DNA of 64,000 nt from Blepharisma stoltei (Eukaryota > Ciliophora > Heterotrichea > Heterotrichida > Blepharismidae): positions 248,001 through 312,000 of the forward strand of contig CAJZBQ010000015.1 of NCBI GenBank assembly GCA_914767885.1. Reading direction: 5' to 3'. The notes beneath the pieces are model-generated. The model was not told the DNA's origin, searched no databases, and worked only from the letters and a program-made list of their open reading frames with translations. A program made the position numbers and the translations under genes. Below, in pieces: positions 10,535 to 20,300 of this stretch (positions within the stretch are counted from its first letter, which is position 1; each line of letters begins with the position of its first letter).

Positions 10535-11146
10535 TTAGTTACCGTTACTCAGTCTTTTCTCTTGTGCTAAAAATGCTTGCACTGCTTGATGATCTACTCC
10601 TAATATTGCGATGGCCTCGTCTAGTTTTACAAACCTTCCTTTGATTCGTAATCTATTATCTGCAACTTTCTTCCTACAGTCATATGCAATTCTTTTTTTC
10701 CATGTCCTATGATTTCTCTTTTCTAAATATCTCAAAATTTTTTTCCTACGCTCCTCTAAAGTTATAGTGCCTATTATAGTGTTTGGGTTTGCTTCTAAAG
10801 GCTTCTCGACATTGACAATATTTTTAGAGGGTTTGGAAATTTTTTTCTTTTTATGAGACTCAATAGAACACATAGGGAAATTTTCATACTCAATAGGGGT
10901 TAAAATTGCATCGAGACCATTCTTTGGAGAGCTAAATTCAAGCAAATTTATGTCTTCGGAGTCAAAAAACTTGAGATCAAAATTTGGAAGCTAAATAAGT
11001 TTTACTTCAGGGATACCGATTGGTGCTGTTAGCAAGTCTACAAAAGAAAATTTACGTCCTGTTCGATCTTTGTAATCGAAATCTACATTAAGCTCAAACT
11101 GATTTATACTATCCATAAAGAAAGACTCATCTGAATTTTCGAGCAT
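10535..11146 (-). CDS. CCT-motif protein
   Basis: 198 residues after removing one 15-nt intron (10991-11005). The C-terminal third carries RRKKILRYLEKRNHRTWKKR then IAYDCRKKVADNRLRIKGRF, the 43-residue CCT motif (CONSTANS/CO-like/TOC1). It has the conserved Arg/Lys spacing and the invariant GRF. In plants the motif mediates nuclear localisation and NF-Y/DNA interaction; a chromatin-linked regulator is therefore the likely role here. The N-terminal half is acidic and unrecognised. The start at 11146 (MLENSDESFF) is the first ATG of the upstream exon. No IES. Confidence 0.82.
10991..11005 (-). other. 15-nt intron
   Basis: Read on the minus strand it is GTAAAACTTATTTAG. It contains an in-frame TAG, and removal joins PIGIPE to LPNFDL in frame. 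Confidence 0.8.
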
Positions 11147-11430
11147 TGATAAAGATTTATAAAAATCGTTAAATATGGATATTTTAATTAATTAAATCTG
11201 CCAATTTCCCATAGTCATTTATATTTTTATCAATTAGATTTTTATTAATAGTTGTCATTTAACATTACAATTGTTGTAAAAAAATAAAGCCAAAAACTTA
11301 TGGTTTTTTAAAAATTAATAATGATTATTCAGAATCTAATACAAATAATAATAAGAAATTGGATTAAATCATTTGGTAATATGGAGCTTTCCATATGAGA
11401 ATAAAAGAATAATGAATTAAACAATAAAAA
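11147..11430. other. intergenic region between divergent genes
   Basis: About 285 AT-rich bases separate the CCT gene and the channel gene. No distinct motif beyond A/T runs. Confidence 0.4.
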
Positions 11431-13679
11431 ATGCAAATTCACGTGCTCACAGAAGATAGCCCAGATGTACAAATAACAACTGTTAGACGGAGAGGAGGGA
11501 TCGTAGATGAAAAGACTTTGGATTTTATTTCAAAACAAATTCCACAGAAATCAGCTTCTCTATCAATAAAAATTGAGACACTTCCCAGCGAGCTCAGCTT
11601 AATTCTCCCTAATGAAAATCTATTAATTCTAAAAAAGAAGCAAACGCTGATATCAGGATTATCAGCTTTATTATCACTGATTATAATCATTTTTAGCTAT
11701 TTAGCAGCTGAAGAATACTATTTGCAAGACTACACATTAAGCCCATTCATTACTTCTTGCCGATTTATAATTATGGCATCGTCCCTCACACAGGATGCTT
11801 TGATTTTTTTTTATTATTCAAATCACCTGAGAATTAAAAAGGCATATAAAGAGATATCTGAACATACCACACTTTTTGAAGATCCTTACATCAAAAAGCA
11901 AATTATTTTTGAGATATTTGTATCAATGAGCTACTTGCTTGAGTACATGGGTTGCCTTTCCGAAAATCCATAAAAAATGGATTTTCTGGTCGGCTATCGG
12001 CAAAAAGGAAAAACACGTAGCCTGGGACGTAGCGCCCAATTTTACGCTAGGGAGTTGCCCAATAGGTCCTAACGGACTTGGCTGAGCTTCCCCTTTCCGA
12101 CTTCCGTGCCTCCCTTCCCCACGAGGAAAACCATCCCTGAAATTAGACTTGGGCTAGGCTCTGTACACAACCAGAATTGCTTACCTGGCATTGCTGTCCA
12201 TTTCTGAAATGCAAAACCCTGCCGGATATAATTAAAATATGGCGTCTTCGTCTGGGCATGGCCTCCCGGCCATGCAGCCTCGACTCATATTTTAATTATG
12301 AGATATTTGTATCAATGCCCTTTTATACCGCCTTTTGCTGAGTGGCATGGCAAATTTTATCAGTTAAATACTTATGCAAAACTTTCGCTTGATGACTTTT
12401 TTTTAGTTTTTTCGTTTTTGAGATTCACTCATGTGGTAAAATTTATGTATGAGTTTTCTATTAATAGTAACCCTAAAACGAAATTTTATTGCTCTTTGCA
12501 AAATACTAAATCATCAATCAGCTTTACTTTAAAATGAATTATGAGGACGGCGAAATTTTTATCCATTTTTGTTGTGTCTGCAGGTGTAACTCTTTTATGT
12601 GGGATGCTTCTTACTCGATCATAAATGGCATTTTTAATAAAAGCGTTACGGCAGTTTTTTTAAAATAAATTTGTAATAAATTTAGTACTTCTTTTTTGTG
12701 CCAAAGCAAGAAAATATTTATAAATAATTATAGAAAATAAAATAATTCTATAGACCCCATATTATTATTTTGTATTAAACAAAAAAGAGTTAGGACATTT
12801 GAAAAAGGAATCCCTGATACGAAATTTTCTTATTTTTGAAACTCTTTTTGAAATATTTCTATTACAGAAGCTACAGTTGGCTATGGAGAATATGTTCCAC
12901 TATCACATCTTGGTAGAATAATATGCGTTTCAAGTGCAATTTATGGAATGTTTATGTATTCCTTGATAATTATCAATGTAAATGAGAAAGTCAAACTCAG
13001 TGATAAAGAACTTTTATTGTACAAAAGAATGAAATATAAACATAAAATAGCAAGATTTTTAGCTCCTATCTCTGCAAGATTAATACAAAAATGGTGAAGG
13101 CTTGATGCTTTAAGGAAAAAGGGAGTTCCCAGACTTAAGGAAGCCATTGGCTTCCATGTGGAATTGAAAAGGTTTCGGTATGAAAAAACATTGTGGCACA
13201 GCAAAATTTCTTCTTCCCTAGAAGAACAGATCAGAGATGTAGTCAAAATTTCAAGCACAAAACTAATCGCAATAACAAAATACTTAGAAGGAACTAATAG
13301 CTTTCAGCAAATTGGAGGACGTTTTGTTTCAAACGAATATTCAACGCTGAATAAGCTGCTTTCTTTCAAAACCAAGCTTGAAAAACTAACAAACAAAGAG
13401 CCAACCGCCAATAAAAATCGCATTGTCGCAATTTCTCGATACAGAAAATCTTCCACAGCAAATGCTAGTGGTGATGCCACTCCTAGGCGTCATATGAAAA
13501 TGCTTGGGGAGCTAGCAGTAAAGAAAATGATTCAATCGAGAATTGACTCGCATGGGTCTTTTTCAAATATAAGCAATGTTTCAAATCGGTCGTCGAGACG
13601 AAGCTCCAATGTCTCTATAAATCAGTCTTCACGAAGCTCAATTTCTCGTGAAAGTGAAGGGATGGGAGAATCTGTGTAG
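11431..13679 (+). CDS. SK-like calcium-activated K+ channel, split by two IESs
   Basis: 567 residues after removing 11944-12309 and 12612-12790. Order: cytosolic N-terminus; S1 (about residue 80, LISGLSALLSLIIIIFSYL) and S2; S3/S4 block DDFFLVFSFLRFTHVVKF, with few basic residues as in SK channels; S5 FLSIFVVSAGVTLLCGMLL; pore FWNSFWNISITEATVGYGEY with the TVGYGE filter; S6; then a basic helix QKWWRLDALRKKG followed by coiled-coil-like sequence at the place where SK channels bind calmodulin. Several Trp are encoded by TGA. Stop TAG. The tail is Ser/Arg-rich. The role would be K+ efflux at the plasma membrane, which in ciliates shapes swimming behaviour (inference). Confidence 0.85.
11944..12309. 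mobile_element. 366-bp GC-rich IES in the channel gene (repeat family A)
   Basis: TA 11944-11945 joins TA 12310-12311, giving the continuous S2-S3 segment SYLLEYQCPFIPPF in frame. The insert is GC-rich and has no ORF. About 200 bases of it (11985-12220) also occur inverted at 44735-44905. Near the right end is GGCATGGCCTCCCGGCCATG, a short hairpin. Its last bases repeat 18 bases of the exon just upstream (GAGATATTTGTATCAATG). Confidence 0.75.
12612..12790. other. 179-bp IES in the channel gene
   Basis: The S5 exon runs into TAA. Joining TA 12612-12613 to TA 12791-12792 gives GMLLRTFEKGIPDTK in frame into the pore helix. The ends TTACTCGATC and AAGAGTTAGG form a short inverted TTACTC/GAGTTA pair, like the MITE ends, but the interior is unrelated AT-rich DNA. 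Confidence 0.75.
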
Positions 13680-13704
13680 AATAATGTGAAATAATTTAAT
13701 TATT

Positions 13705-16396
13705 TTAACTAAGTGACATTAAATAAACATTTTTCCCTTTCACCTTCGTTATCGAAGTGGTAGAAGGTGGAATGACAGGCTTGGAGTTCCCGTACTGAGA
13801 AAACTCATCTCGTATGCTTTTAATTTTTAGGAATGGAGACAATGAGCGGTCCTGCTGAATCGAAGCTATTCTTTGCTGTAAATATCCTTTCTTTTTTCTT
13901 GTGAGTAAAGATATTGTTTTTCTCATCCCCATACCGTTTATATAAGTAAGCTCAGAAATTTGATTGATTAGTTTTTCTCCAAGACGTCGAGTGGCAGGGT
14001 CAAATCTAGAGCCATTAGAAGTGGTATCTCCACTATGCCTCCCCAGCTTGGTTATAACGTCTTGAACGGATTTTTTGTAAACTGTGTTTTGGACCTGCTT
14101 TATGATGTCAATACTTTTGGAATATTTCATAGATTGGCTATCATTTTGTGAGCTTCTATTTCTCTCACTTCGTTGAGTCAGTAAGCTTGGCTCTGGGGTT
14201 TGTGATCGTAATTCATATATTGTTGTCATATTTTTGCTGTTTTTCTCAGGGGAAAACGACTTTTCTTTTTCCATCAAGTTTTCTAGCGTTCTATTCCTTA
14301 ATTCTCTTCTTTTTTCCATTTCTAAAATAAACCGTTTTCTGACTTCATTATTTATGAGAGATTTTTCTTCTCTTTTTCTCAAATTTTTTAAATCTTTTTT
14401 CCATCCTGTTAGCCCTTTTTTATGAATATCTTTTACTTCAGCGTTCAAACTTTTGGTTAAGTCTTGTAACGACGATATATTAAAATCTTGATTGCCTCGA
14501 ATTTTATTGCGGTATCGGTTATGATCAAAAATTTCAGTCTTTTTATAGCTGATTTCTGAGATTTCTGATAATTCGCTTTCAGAGACTGTACTTGAAGAAG
14601 AACTGCTTGATGGAGAATATTCAACAGAAGGTTGGTCTTCTTCAGAATTTTCAGATGAATATTTATCGTCTCCTATGCATTGCAACTCTCAGCTTGATTC
14701 ATAAGAATGGCTTCCTACTGCATTTAGAGTATATGAATGGTGAACTTTATTTTCAATAGATGCGAAGTCAAATTTCTTCAGCATAAGGACTCGGATATTT
14801 TTGTCTCAGTTTAGCGGGTCTTCTTTTCGGGCATCTATATGTGCTCTCATTAATTCGGTAAGCCTATTTCTGGCATTTGATAAACTTATAGCTGTGCTGT
14901 GTGGTTGGAATTTTTTTAAAATTGTAGATTTCATATGGATAAGCTTATAGAGGATATTGTTATTTAGTCGATGATAAAAAACTTTATTTGCTTCTGCACT
15001 TGTGTTTTTAAGCTGACTAAGTCTTCTTAGAGAAACCTCAACAACAAAATCAATTGAATCAATTTTTTCGCTAATCCTAATTTTGCTTACTCTTCTATTT
15101 GATTTTTTCACATTATTTACGAACTTATTTTCTTTTTTTTGCTCACATAAAACCTGTAGAAACGCAGAAACTGACTTCCCTAAAGAATATGCTTGCTTTA
15201 GTTTATCATAATTTGTGCTTTTTAAGGACACTTGGCTAAGGATATTACTAATTGGTAAGCAGCTTTGGTCAGATGTTTGCAATTGTGCTGGAAATTTGGT
15301 TATATAAGTGTTGAGTTTTGACAGCTCTTCGTTTAGTTTATTTTCTTGCCTTGAAATTTTGTCAATAAATCCTGCAAAAGTGTCATCATTAAAGAGCAAA
15401 GTTTTATTTACACCAACAATATGATCTAAAATTTTTATCTTGATATTAGCTTGACCTATAATAGTCGGCTCCATGTCAAATGACCGTGGATTTTTGACAG
15501 TGTACATTTCATCGAAATCCATTTGGTCGAAAATTTTTGATAGTGCGGGCATTTGGCCAAAAATTAACGGGTTTTTTCGGTCAAATGTCTCACTATCAAA
15601 AATTTTCGATCAATTTTGGGTGAAATGGACACTATCAAAAAGGCAAAGTCATTTGACCTGCACCCATAATAGTCTTGAATATTTTATCAATCTTTTCCAA
15701 CGTCAGCTTTAAATAAAGCAGCACTTTTTGCAAATTATTAAAATTAGCAAGCACCTGAGCATTATAATTAAATACATCAATTACATGCTGCACACTTTTT
15801 TTACACACATGGGCTCCTCTCAATTGTAATTTTGTACAGCTAAATGATATTTCAGCCTGCTCTTTGCATACATGAGAACTTATAGAATTGTTAAACAATA
15901 CTTTTGGAGTCCTAAATAGATTTTTATCGATAACTTCCTCATTATTTCCTTCTTCTTTTCATATTAATTGTGAATATTGAATTCTGCACTCATTTGCAAT
16001 CTCTTGAGACTTCGATGTCAATTTTTCTTTTTCTTCTGAAATAAAATCATTTAATATAAAATACACTTTATTTATTTCATTTTGACAAGAAAATAAAATT
16101 TTTCAAGTTCAGTTTAACTGCTCATCTATTTCCTGAGCTAGGGTATGAAGTGTCATTATGCTTCTGCTCAGTTTATTTTCACAATTAGCAGATTTGCCTA
16201 ATGCTTCTTTTATTTGTTCGATATCATCTTTATTGTTTTCTGCAAAGACTCTATCATTTTCAGCAATCGTTAACAGGTAAGTCAATTCTTGAGAAAATTG
16301 GTGGATCTGTACAATATAGCTATCAAACTTAGGCTGCAATTTAGCAGAAATTGTATTGAAAACGTAATGATCTCTATGTTTTTGTTTTTCTTCCAT
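13705..16396 (-). CDS. large coiled-coil protein, IES-split
   Basis: 827 residues when TGA is read as Trp and 208 bases (15458-15665) are removed. The total is an exact multiple of three. The N-terminal 500 residues are helical with coiled-coil character (METHEEK-like start MEEKQKHRDH). The C-terminal third is Ser- and Lys/Arg-rich with a poly-Ser run, and it ends LMSLS then TAA. The start at 16396 lies 35 bases from a MITE. No known domain was recognised; a structural cytoskeletal or basal-body role is only a guess. A short MITE remains in the promoter-side spacer. Confidence 0.8.
15458..15665. mobile_element. 199-bp Merlin-like MITE acting as an IES
   Basis: Direct repeats ATAATAGTC at 15458-15466 and 15666-15674 flank a 199-bp element (15467-15665). 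Its ends are inverted repeats: left GGCTCCATGTCAAATGAC, right (reversed) GGGTGCAGGTCAAATGAC. The similarity continues through TTTTTGACAGTGTACATTTC. A 9-bp target duplication and GG-starting ends fit Merlin/IS1016-type elements. The duplication contains TA, so TA-to-TA excision removes element plus one duplicate and restores FKTIIGQANI precisely. Confidence 0.82.
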
Positions 16397-16430
16397 TTAA
16401 TTATCCATTTTAAGAATCGATTAAAAAGCC

Positions 16431-16789
16431 TAACTCCCCCCTCCTGTGTGAGTGAACAAAAAAACTTGTTCGCTCACGGAGGGGGTTAATTTTTAAAAAA
16501 AAATTATATATAAATTTAATAGAAAAAATTTTTCTCCGATATCCCAAAAAATTCTAATTCGCAAAAATTGGAAAGCAAATATTAATTTAATTTTTATAAA
16601 TTTTATATTTTTTAAACGCAATTTTTTTAAAATTAAAAAGAATTAGCTATAGATTTTGTGATACTAATTATCACTTATATATTAAAAATTTTTCTATAAA
16701 AAAATTTTTTTATCGCTCACGGAGGGTTGGTTTTTTGGCAAAAAATAGGGATTTTTCTAATGGTTTTATTTCGCTCATGGAGGGGGAGT
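16431..16789 (-). mobile_element. MITE between two minus-strand genes
   Basis: Left end TAACTCCCCCCTCC with the outer hairpin (GTGAGTGAACAAAAAAAC / GTTCGCTCACGGAGGG), the shared core, the inner motif CGCTCACGGAGGG and the AGGGATTTTTCTAATGG box; right end GGAGGGGGAGTA. It sits in the spacer between the start of the coiled-coil gene (16396) and the TAG of the next gene, so its removal would leave a spacer of about 45 bases. Confidence 0.88.
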
Positions 16790-16801
16790 AAACATAATGC
16801 T

Positions 16802-17314
16802 CTATTCAGAATCTAGATTCTCGTTGTTGCTATTTCGTCTGATGATTTCTCTGAAAAAAATAAACTCCCCACTCAAAGCTTTTCTAAACCCATCTTGGAC
16901 CTCGTCAGAGTCCATGCTTATATGGAGTTCAGGGATCCCTAACATGCTAATTATATCTTGTCTAGAAGTAATCTGCTCAATCATATCATGCGGCAATTCT
17001 TCATTTTCGATATTTTGCAATTGCTCAACAAAGGAGTCGATTTTTGTGATACTTTCGTTTAAAAGCTGCTGGAATCTTAAGGTCTCTTCAGTCACAGCAG
17101 TGATAATGTCTTCTTTTATCATTGAAATTCTATTCTGCATGACGGTGTTAAAAACAATTACTTTTTCTTTGACGATTTCCATTACGGTCATGAAAATCAC
17201 AGTTTCTGGGTCTTTCTGGAGCCTGTCAAGACAGGCTTGGCATCTGTTTTGGGAAGGCCGGATTAAGCCTCCACAGTCGACACATCTATTAATAGTGATT
17301 TCTATACTGTTCAT
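16802..17314 (-). CDS. zinc-ribbon plus helical protein
   Basis: 170 residues ending in TAG. Residues 11-29 contain CVDCGGLIRPSQNRCQACL, two CxxC pairs 15 apart that could bind one zinc. The rest is predicted helical and acidic (KEKVIVFNTVMQNR..., DMIEQITSRQDI). No family recognised. It lies 33 bases upstream of the large dynein-domain gene's stop, on the same strand, so the two could be co-oriented neighbours but not an operon in a ciliate. Confidence 0.75.
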   Translation of the reverse strand: MNSIEITINRCVDCGGLIRPSQNRCQACLDRLQKDPETVIFMTVMEIVKEKVIVFNTVMQNRISMIKEDIITAVTEETLRFQQLLNESITKIDSFVEQLQNIENEELPHDMIEQITSRQDIISMLGIPELHISMDSDEVQDGFRKALSGEFIFFREIIRRNSNNENLDSE

Positions 17315-17347
17315 AATATTTATTATTTACAAAAGAATCGACTGCAC

Positions 17348-20300
17348 TTAGGCAGAAGCGAAAATAGTGTGCAATTTTTTCCTTTCCAAATTTTTGCCCA
17401 ATTTCCTAAGGCACATTTGATCGAAATTTTTTTCTTCTAGTGAGGATTGATTGAAATTTCTCATATAAAAATTTTGACCAAATTTCCTGAAGAAATGCCA
17501 AAAAGTCTGAAACCAAAAAAGTGTGCTTTCTATGCAAATACATTTAGACTCTTCATCTATCAATCGATATCCGACCCACACAGAATCAGGAACTGTAGGA
17601 TTCTTTACTTTTTGCATTAGCCCTCTAAGGTAATTTTCATATTCTTCTTTAGACTCTTTCCAATTACTCAGCTTTGTAAGTCTCCATTTAAACTCCTCGA
17701 TTTTTTTATTAATAGTGTTAGCCAGTCCTTGAAGATGCCCAATTGAGCCTTTCTCATGAGAAATTTGAGAAAACTTGTTAAGACTTTCAGGAGTAAAGAT
17801 TTGATGGAGAAAAGTCAGGTGAGAAAAATTTTCAAAAGACAAAGCTTTTACTTCTTCATCGTGCTCTCCTGTAAAAACTTCAGCAAACTTGTCAAATAGC
17901 TCTAATGCATATTTTTCAGTTATTTTGGTAGCAGCTATATGCTTCACTAGTAAACTAAATTCCACAAATTCTAAAAATCCGTCACCATTAAAATCAGCTG
18001 CATCATATATGCATTTAATGAAATTTATCCGGATTTTTCGGCTAGGTGAATTTTTCCGAATTGTGAAGTAAGATCTTTTAAGGAATACGATACAGAAAAC
18101 CTTTATAAGAAAGGCAAGAAGGATACTTACTCCCCCCCCCCCTCCGTGAGCGAACAAAACCATTAGAAAAATCGCCATTTTTTGACCAAAAACCCACCCT
18201 CCGTGAGTGAACAAAAAATATTTTTTAATAGAAAAAATTTTAATAGAAAAAAATTTTGCTATATAAGTGATAATTAGTATAATGAAATCTAGAGCTAATT
18301 CTGTTTAATTTTAAACAAATTGCGTTTTAAAACATAAATTTTGCAAATTAAATTAGTATTTGCTTCCCAATTTTTGCAAATTAGGATTTTTTTTAAATTT
18401 CGAAAAAAAATATTTTTTATAAATTTTTATATATAAATTGTTTTTAAAAAAAAAAAAAATTTAACCCCCCTCCGTGAGTGAACAAAATTTTTTTGTTCGC
18501 TCACGGAGGGGGGGGGGGAGTTAGCAAACTATCTGAGCAAATGCTGAAATTTTAATTTTCTGTTTGGCTTAATAGTAAAATTCAACCAAAAAAAGGTACT
18601 AAAATAAAAATTATCAAGCTATATCACTAATATAGATTAGATAAAAAGTCATTTTAAAAGAATTATACCATAGTCCATTGACGAATTATAAGATGGTTGA
18701 CGTCAAGTAAATTTCAGTAGTGAGATAAGTGAATTTTAATAAAAGGTCAGATAGTTATTTATCCGAATTCCAATTTCGGAAGTTATCCAAAATAAAAGGG
18801 TGTATCCTTCAGTAATTTTTTTTATTTTTTACGTCCAACCTTACCGTTTATTATAAAAAAATTTAAAAATCACGAATATCTTCTAAATATCCTTCCTTAC
18901 ACTCAAATAGTCCATAAATAAATACATTAAAGTTAGAGAAAATAAATAGAATTTTAACGCAGATCTAGCTTAACTTAATATACTCTTCACACAATTTGCG
19001 ATGTTAAAAGTCCGCAAAGTAAATTTTACTAAAGAGGCATCTTAAAAGCTGCATCACCTGAGTCTTTTGCGAACTATTAATAAAATATCAGTAAAAAAAT
19101 TTGACTGAAAAGTTCCTTCAAGAATTTTTTTAATGAAAAATTCTTTTGAATCATTATTGAAGATTTACTGTATTTTAGAGAGTTGAATATCCATTTATTA
19201 GTTAGAATATGAGAAATTATCTACCTTCAATGCTTGTATGAATGCTTCAATGCGATCTAACCCTTTATTTGCAAGTAGAAACTGAAAATAGTTTATAATC
19301 TTCGAGATCCTCCTCATATTTGCTCCAAATCCGTTTGAAAATGTTTTTAGCTTTTTCATACGAAACCATAAGTTCTCAATGTGGTTCGTAGTTTCTCGTC
19401 CGACTCTGAAAGACCTGTTATGAAACACAACTTTATGCCTAAATCCATCATTTACTAAGAGTTATATGCTCTCTTCAGCCATCAGTCCAACATTCCGTAG
19501 GGTTATTCGGATCAGTAGCAACTGATAAGAGTATATAATTTTTAAGTTCTTCATAGGACCTATTGTTAGAACAGTAAAAAAGCCGATATTTTTTAGTGCC
19601 TCTATCATAAATTCCAAACACACTCATCTGGTTTCGTTCTTTCAGTGCAGGAGTTTGGTCTCATCCATCTCTACTGTTGGGTGATTTCTACCTGGCTCAT
19701 TTTCTGATCCTAAAGGATCATCTTCGAAATAGCTCTTAAAAATTTGTTTAGAAATGTGCCTTCTGACTGCTTTGATGAATTTTCTTACTGCTTTATGGGT
19801 ATATCCAAGATCTTGAGCAATCTGAAGCACTGAGTGTTCTCTTATCATGTGGAAAAAGATTATTTTAATGCAAGTGGAGAGCGGAAGCCTAGAATATTGA
19901 AATATTGAAAGCCGACGCAAAGAGAGTGTTTTTTGGCATGAATTGCATCTTAAAAAATGTGAATTACCTCCCTGATAAATATAGGTCGGCCTATGGAATA
20001 AGTCGCATATAGGATCCTTCATAATGCCTACTTCCCTGCATCAATCAATAGAGTTCGATTCTGATGCAGTAATTGTATGGAAATTTCCATACAGCCAATG
20101 TCTGTCGACCATTTTATTGCCGCGAAAATTGGATTAAATTTATGCACAAAATAATGTGCGGAATATTAATTATTCTGGTCTTAATTAAACTCTCTAAATA
20201 CAGTAAATCTTCAATAATGATTCAAAAGAATTTTCATTAAAAAAATTCTTGAAGGAACTTTTCAGTCAAATTTTTTTACTGATATTTTTTTAATAGTTCG

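Noticed and set aside
11913-12318. 18-bp repeat around the channel insert as a classic target duplication
   Set aside because: Collapsing it puts the channel out of frame and deletes the conserved SYLLEY segment, so the repeat is not a simple target duplication.
12298-12537. Independent ORF starting MRYLYQCPFIPP
   Set aside because: It is the S3-S4 exon of the K+ channel preceded by IES sequence; the true upstream exon is at 11431-11943.
16797-17351. 184-residue plus-strand ORF opposite the zinc-ribbon gene
   Set aside because: Antisense shadow of a minus-strand gene with a visible CxxC pattern; the plus-strand protein is an unnatural Ser/Ile-rich string.
17380-17520. GATCGAAATTT / GACCAAATTTC near the dynein-gene stop as another Merlin-like MITE
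   Set aside because: Only short matches to the MITE interior and no terminal repeats; the gene frame stays open through it.
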